DNA of 6,706 bases from Acidobacteriota bacterium (GTDB lineage: Bacteria > Acidobacteriota > Terriglobia > Acidiferrales > UBA7541), in NCBI GenBank assembly GCA_003224135.1, contig QHYO01000352.1:1-6706 (forward strand), read 5' to 3'. A program made the position numbers and the translations under genes. Each line of letters starts with the position of its first letter. The first letter of the stretch is position 1. Below the pieces are notes generated by a model that made no database searches, was not told where the DNA came from, and was given only the letters and a program-made list of their open reading frames with translations. Of this stretch, positions 4,490-6,706 are shown in pieces.

Positions 4490-5692
4490 TCATGCAATCC
4501 AGCTTAAAAGCGCTTTGAAGTCCGTCGCGTCGTTGGACACCGTGCCGCGCGGCACCGAAGGTCCGATCATCAGGGCCTCGCCGTGGCCTTCGTACCAAAC
4601 GAGAAAAGACGCCTCCGCTGCACCCGACAGTCGCTGCTGATTGAGCCAGTTGTAATAGGCGCCCATGTCCGCGTCGACGAGGGAGCCTCGAGGATCTAGC
4701 TCCCTCGAAGCAGGGTTGCCGTACAGGAGCTCATTCATAGGCCGTTGCCGCTGCCTTGGGGCAAAGCGCACAAACAATGTCAATGGCTGGGCACGGCGCA
4801 AGGCTTCGCGGGCCGCCCATTGAGCGAACGTAGTGCTAAAGATTTGCGTTCCTGACCCTTCTGTAAGCAATTTGAGCTGGAAGCGTGTAAGAACCGGCTC
4901 GGTATCGTCCAGGCCAAGATCGGCAGGCCTCAGCTGGGCCAGCAGGGTGCGAAGGGTTTCGGGGCCCATTCCCGGCTTCTCGATGTCCTTCTGCAGCCTT
5001 CCAGACAGCGCAGTCCGCGCTGGCTCGAGTGCTTGGTAGGAAACTCGCGTAAGTGCACCCTCGCACGGGGCTTCCTGGCCTCCATCAATGTACCAGTGGC
5101 CATAGGAAGCGGGATGCGCCTTGGCCCGCGCCGTCGCCGCGCCGAGCAGCTGCTGCAATCCATTCTCGGGATTCACGTGAGTAAAATAGGCGCCATGCGG
5201 GCGCAGCTTTCTGAACAGTGGCAATTCGCTCGCGTTCGCTCCCTGTCCCACGACGGTAATGCCAAGTCTTCGAATCGCGGGCGGCTCCGGAGGCGCCACA
5301 GCATGCAGACGGTTTCCGTAGTCCGTCGCGGCGTTGCGGAATGCGTCGAGTTGGTGCGTTGTCCAGAGGTGAGCGGAAAGTTGTTCGACAAACTGGCCCG
5401 GCAAGTTGATCCAATCAAAATGTTCCAGTTTCTGCGAAAGGCGAATCTGTTCGAAGCCGCCGAACCACTCCTTGAACTGTTCAGGCGACAAGGCGTTCAC
5501 ATTCGCAATTTCCTTTTCGAGCGCTTTGCGCTCCGCAGGAAATTTGAAATCGTATTCGATGGCCTCGCGAAGAAGGCTGGGAAGAAAACTCAGCGGCAAG
5601 CGGCGCAACGCCACAAGATTCGCCGTCACCAGCTTCCGCGCCAGCGGCGGATAATCTCGGAAGTGCTCTGCCTTGAGGTCGCTCGGAAACAT
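4490..5692 (-). CDS. uncharacterised 400-residue protein, paired with an alkaline-phosphatase-superfamily gene
   Basis: I do not recognise this protein. It starts MFPSDLKAEHFRDYPPLARK with no signal peptide and no membrane segment, so it is probably cytoplasmic unless carried by a partner. Residues about 15-125 look mainly helical (LVTANLVALRRLPLSFLPSL, then charged segments). A linker rich in Pro at 133-139 leads to a second, mixed alpha/beta part with RRLGITVVGQGANASELPLF at 141-160 and GHWYIDGG at 198-205. A last part with LFVRFAPRQRQRP and FLVWYEGHGEALMIGPSV ends the protein. There is one cysteine (C210). The ATG lies three bases after the upstream stop (TAA CGT ATG) in the same frame, and AGGAAG (5709-5704) stands 11 bases before it inside the upstream gene, so translation is probably coupled. 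The coding frame is preferred over a long antisense frame because its sequence is balanced and the tight junction to a recognisable gene supports it. The function is unknown; a role linked to the phosphatase-like neighbour is likely. Confidence 0.75.
   Translation of the reverse strand: MFPSDLKAEHFRDYPPLARKLVTANLVALRRLPLSFLPSLLREAIEYDFKFPAERKALEKEIANVNALSPEQFKEWFGGFEQIRLSQKLEHFDWINLPGQFVEQLSAHLWTTHQLDAFRNAATDYGNRLHAVAPPEPPAIRRLGITVVGQGANASELPLFRKLRPHGAYFTHVNPENGLQQLLGAATARAKAHPASYGHWYIDGGQEAPCEGALTRVSYQALEPARTALSGRLQKDIEKPGMGPETLRTLLAQLRPADLGLDDTEPVLTRFQLKLLTEGSGTQIFSTTFAQWAAREALRRAQPLTLFVRFAPRQRQRPMNELLYGNPASRELDPRGSLVDADMGAYYNWLNQQRLSGAAEASFLVWYEGHGEALMIGPSVPRGTVSNDATDFKALLSWIA
4542..4555. 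repeat. perfect 14-bp palindrome GTGCCGCGCGGCAC
   Basis: It lies inside the 3' part of the 400-residue gene (codons for residues about 379-384). It is GC-only in its core and is not followed by a T-run in either direction, so it is not a standard terminator. It may be simply a result of codon choice. Confidence 0.5.
4678..4707. repeat. 9-bp inverted repeat with 12-base loop
   Basis: CGAGGGAGC (4678-4686) and GCTCCCTCG (4699-4707) are exact reverse complements, 12 bases apart, within the 400-residue gene (codons for RELDPRGSLVD). The RNA could form a stable hairpin inside the coding sequence. No function is evident. Confidence 0.5.
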
Positions 5693-5695
5693 ACG

Positions 5696-6706
5696 TTACA
5701 AAACTTCCTGTATGGGCTTGCCCCGCGCGAGCGCGGTAGAAAAACCCAATTTCGCTCCAAGCGTTGGTACAAGATCGGTCGAATCAAGGGCGCGATCGTG
5801 AACAACGCCTTCGCGAATGCCGGGACCAAGAGCCATCATCCAGGTGGTGCGCGAGAGCGCGTCGCCGGTGCGGTGATGCTGGAAGCCGTTACCGCCGGAG
5901 TCCTCATCGGAGTCCCGGCCGAAATCGGGAAGAATGAACAGCGTTGTCTTGCCCGCGTATTCCGGCTCGCTTTGGATCGCTTTCCAGATTTCCGCACACA
6001 GGCGGTCGGTCCGCCGGATTCCGTCGATGTAAAGCGAATACGCGCCCGCATGCGCGATATCAATGTCATGCATGGTAATCCACAGAAGGCTGGGCGCCAT
6101 CTGGCGCATCAGTTGCCGCGCGATGTACACGGACAATTCGTCGGGACTGGAAAGGGTCAGGGCGTGTTTCTTGAACTCGTCCACGGAAAGCTTCAACAAC
6201 ATTTCCAGTTGCCGCAATTCGAATTCGTTCCCGCTCAATTGCGGCGAGTAGAGGGGAGTTTCGTAATTATCGCGGAGCAGGTGTTCGTAATCCCGGCCTC
6301 CGGAGGAAGCGGCCGTCAACAGGTGCTTGGGCAAAATCACTTGCGCGCCTAACCCGGTACCGTAGGAACGGTGACTGCTTTCGCCAATGCGGTTGAAACC
6401 ATTGCTGGGAGCCACCACAAAGGTATCGGACGCAGGACGCCTTAAATCCTTGCGAAAGTATTCAAACACGGTTGGATTTTCAGGCGGAAGTGACGCGAAA
6501 TTGTTGACCGACTCGTAGACGCCGGTCGCAAGACTCGCCGTGGCAACGTAGTGCCCCAGAATTCCACGGTTCACCACTTGCGTGAAAAAAGTGGATTGCG
6601 GAATCAGCTCGCGCATCAGATGCGGGATGTTCTCCTGCCCTTCCGGAGCAAACGTTTCCTGATCGCGTGCGCCACCACCAAAAGTGATGACCACGACCTT
6701 CCTGTC
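5696..6706 (-). CDS. alkaline-phosphatase-superfamily metalloenzyme (5' end outside window)
   Basis: The frame is open to the window edge, where it reads DRKVVVITFGGGARDQETFA, the core first strand of an alkaline-phosphatase/sulfatase-like fold. The true start, and any signal peptide, must therefore lie beyond 6706; the GTG at 6694-6692 is internal. About 336 residues are visible. Probable metal ligands follow family order: Asp in GGGARD, Asp and His in HDIDIAHAG (Asp codon 6061-6059, His codon 6052-6050), Asp in LFILPDFGRD (codon 5926-5924) and His in GFQHHRTGD (codons near 5878-5873). HYVATASLATGVYESVNNF early on corresponds to the segment near the catalytic Thr/Ser. The end, DSTDLVPTLGAKLGF...GKPIQEVL, is the usual close of this superfamily, so the TAA at 5698-5696 is a natural end. 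Members hydrolyse or transfer phosphate or sulfate esters; which one cannot be told. It precedes and is probably co-translated with the unassigned 400-residue gene. Confidence 0.72.
   Translation of the reverse strand, partial: DRKVVVITFGGGARDQETFAPEGQENIPHLMRELIPQSTFFTQVVNRGILGHYVATASLATGVYESVNNFASLPPENPTVFEYFRKDLRRPASDTFVVAPSNGFNRIGESSHRSYGTGLGAQVILPKHLLTAASSGGRDYEHLLRDNYETPLYSPQLSGNEFELRQLEMLLKLSVDEFKKHALTLSSPDELSVYIARQLMRQMAPSLLWITMHDIDIAHAGAYSLYIDGIRRTDRLCAEIWKAIQSEPEYAGKTTLFILPDFGRDSDEDSGGNGFQHHRTGDALSRTTWMMALGPGIREGVVHDRALDSTDLVPTLGAKLGFSTALARGKPIQEVL

Noticed and set aside
5033..6352. A 439-codon open frame on the plus strand, antisense to both right-hand genes
   Set aside because: It crosses the junction of two minus-strand genes that share one frame, so one mirror frame stays open across both. 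Its translation is rich in Arg and Gln with no recognisable motif, while the opposite strand encodes a clear phosphatase-superfamily protein with its normal ending.
6692..6694. GTG as the start codon of the phosphatase-superfamily gene
   Set aside because: The frame continues upstream to the window edge and the first core strand (KVVVITF) spans the GTG, so the start lies outside the window.

Overview
The window reads as a piece of a free-living, polysaccharide-degrading soil-type bacterium. The style of the proteins and the moderately high GC fit Acidobacteriota best, but this is an impression from protein families and composition, not a placement. There are six genes or gene parts, gaps are short (none above 111 bases), and no RNA gene, CRISPR array, insertion sequence or integrase is visible.

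Left part, minus strand (1-1157): an amidohydrolase-family sugar lactonase (324-1157, GTG start) is followed by the start of a UxaA-family (altronate dehydratase) SAF-domain protein (1-225, cut by the window edge). A lactonase plus a UxaA-type dehydratase is the core of an oxidative, non-phosphorylating sugar pathway (aldonolactone to aldonate to 2-keto-3-deoxy-aldonate). The same pairing occurs in the Campylobacter jejuni L-fucose locus, so L-fucose or a similar deoxy/uronic sugar is the best guess for the substrate.

Middle part, plus strand (1158-4435): a divergent 111-bp control region separates the lactonase from an exported GH2 glycoside hydrolase (1269-3388), followed 51 bp later by a LacI/GalR-family repressor (3440-4435). 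The control region holds an 11-bp tandem repeat, a 7-bp inverted repeat, a TATGAT -10 box overlapped by a LacI-family operator-like site (1227-1240), and a 12-bp palindrome containing the GH2 ribosome binding site. The likely logic is that the repressor gates the hydrolase, and possibly the divergent lactonase/dehydratase genes, until sugar is available: GH2 releases sugar outside the cytoplasm and the lactonase/dehydratase arm oxidises it. The GH2 gene is split by a one-base frameshift near 2013-2032. Both halves keep clear family features, including both catalytic glutamates in the second half, so it is either a recent lesion or a sequence error.

Right part, minus strand (4490-6706), convergent with the repressor: a 5'-truncated alkaline-phosphatase-superfamily metalloenzyme (5696-6706) is followed, after a stop codon and a single codon, by a 400-residue protein that I cannot assign (4490-5692). 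The two are almost certainly co-translated. This pair is the least explained part of the window.
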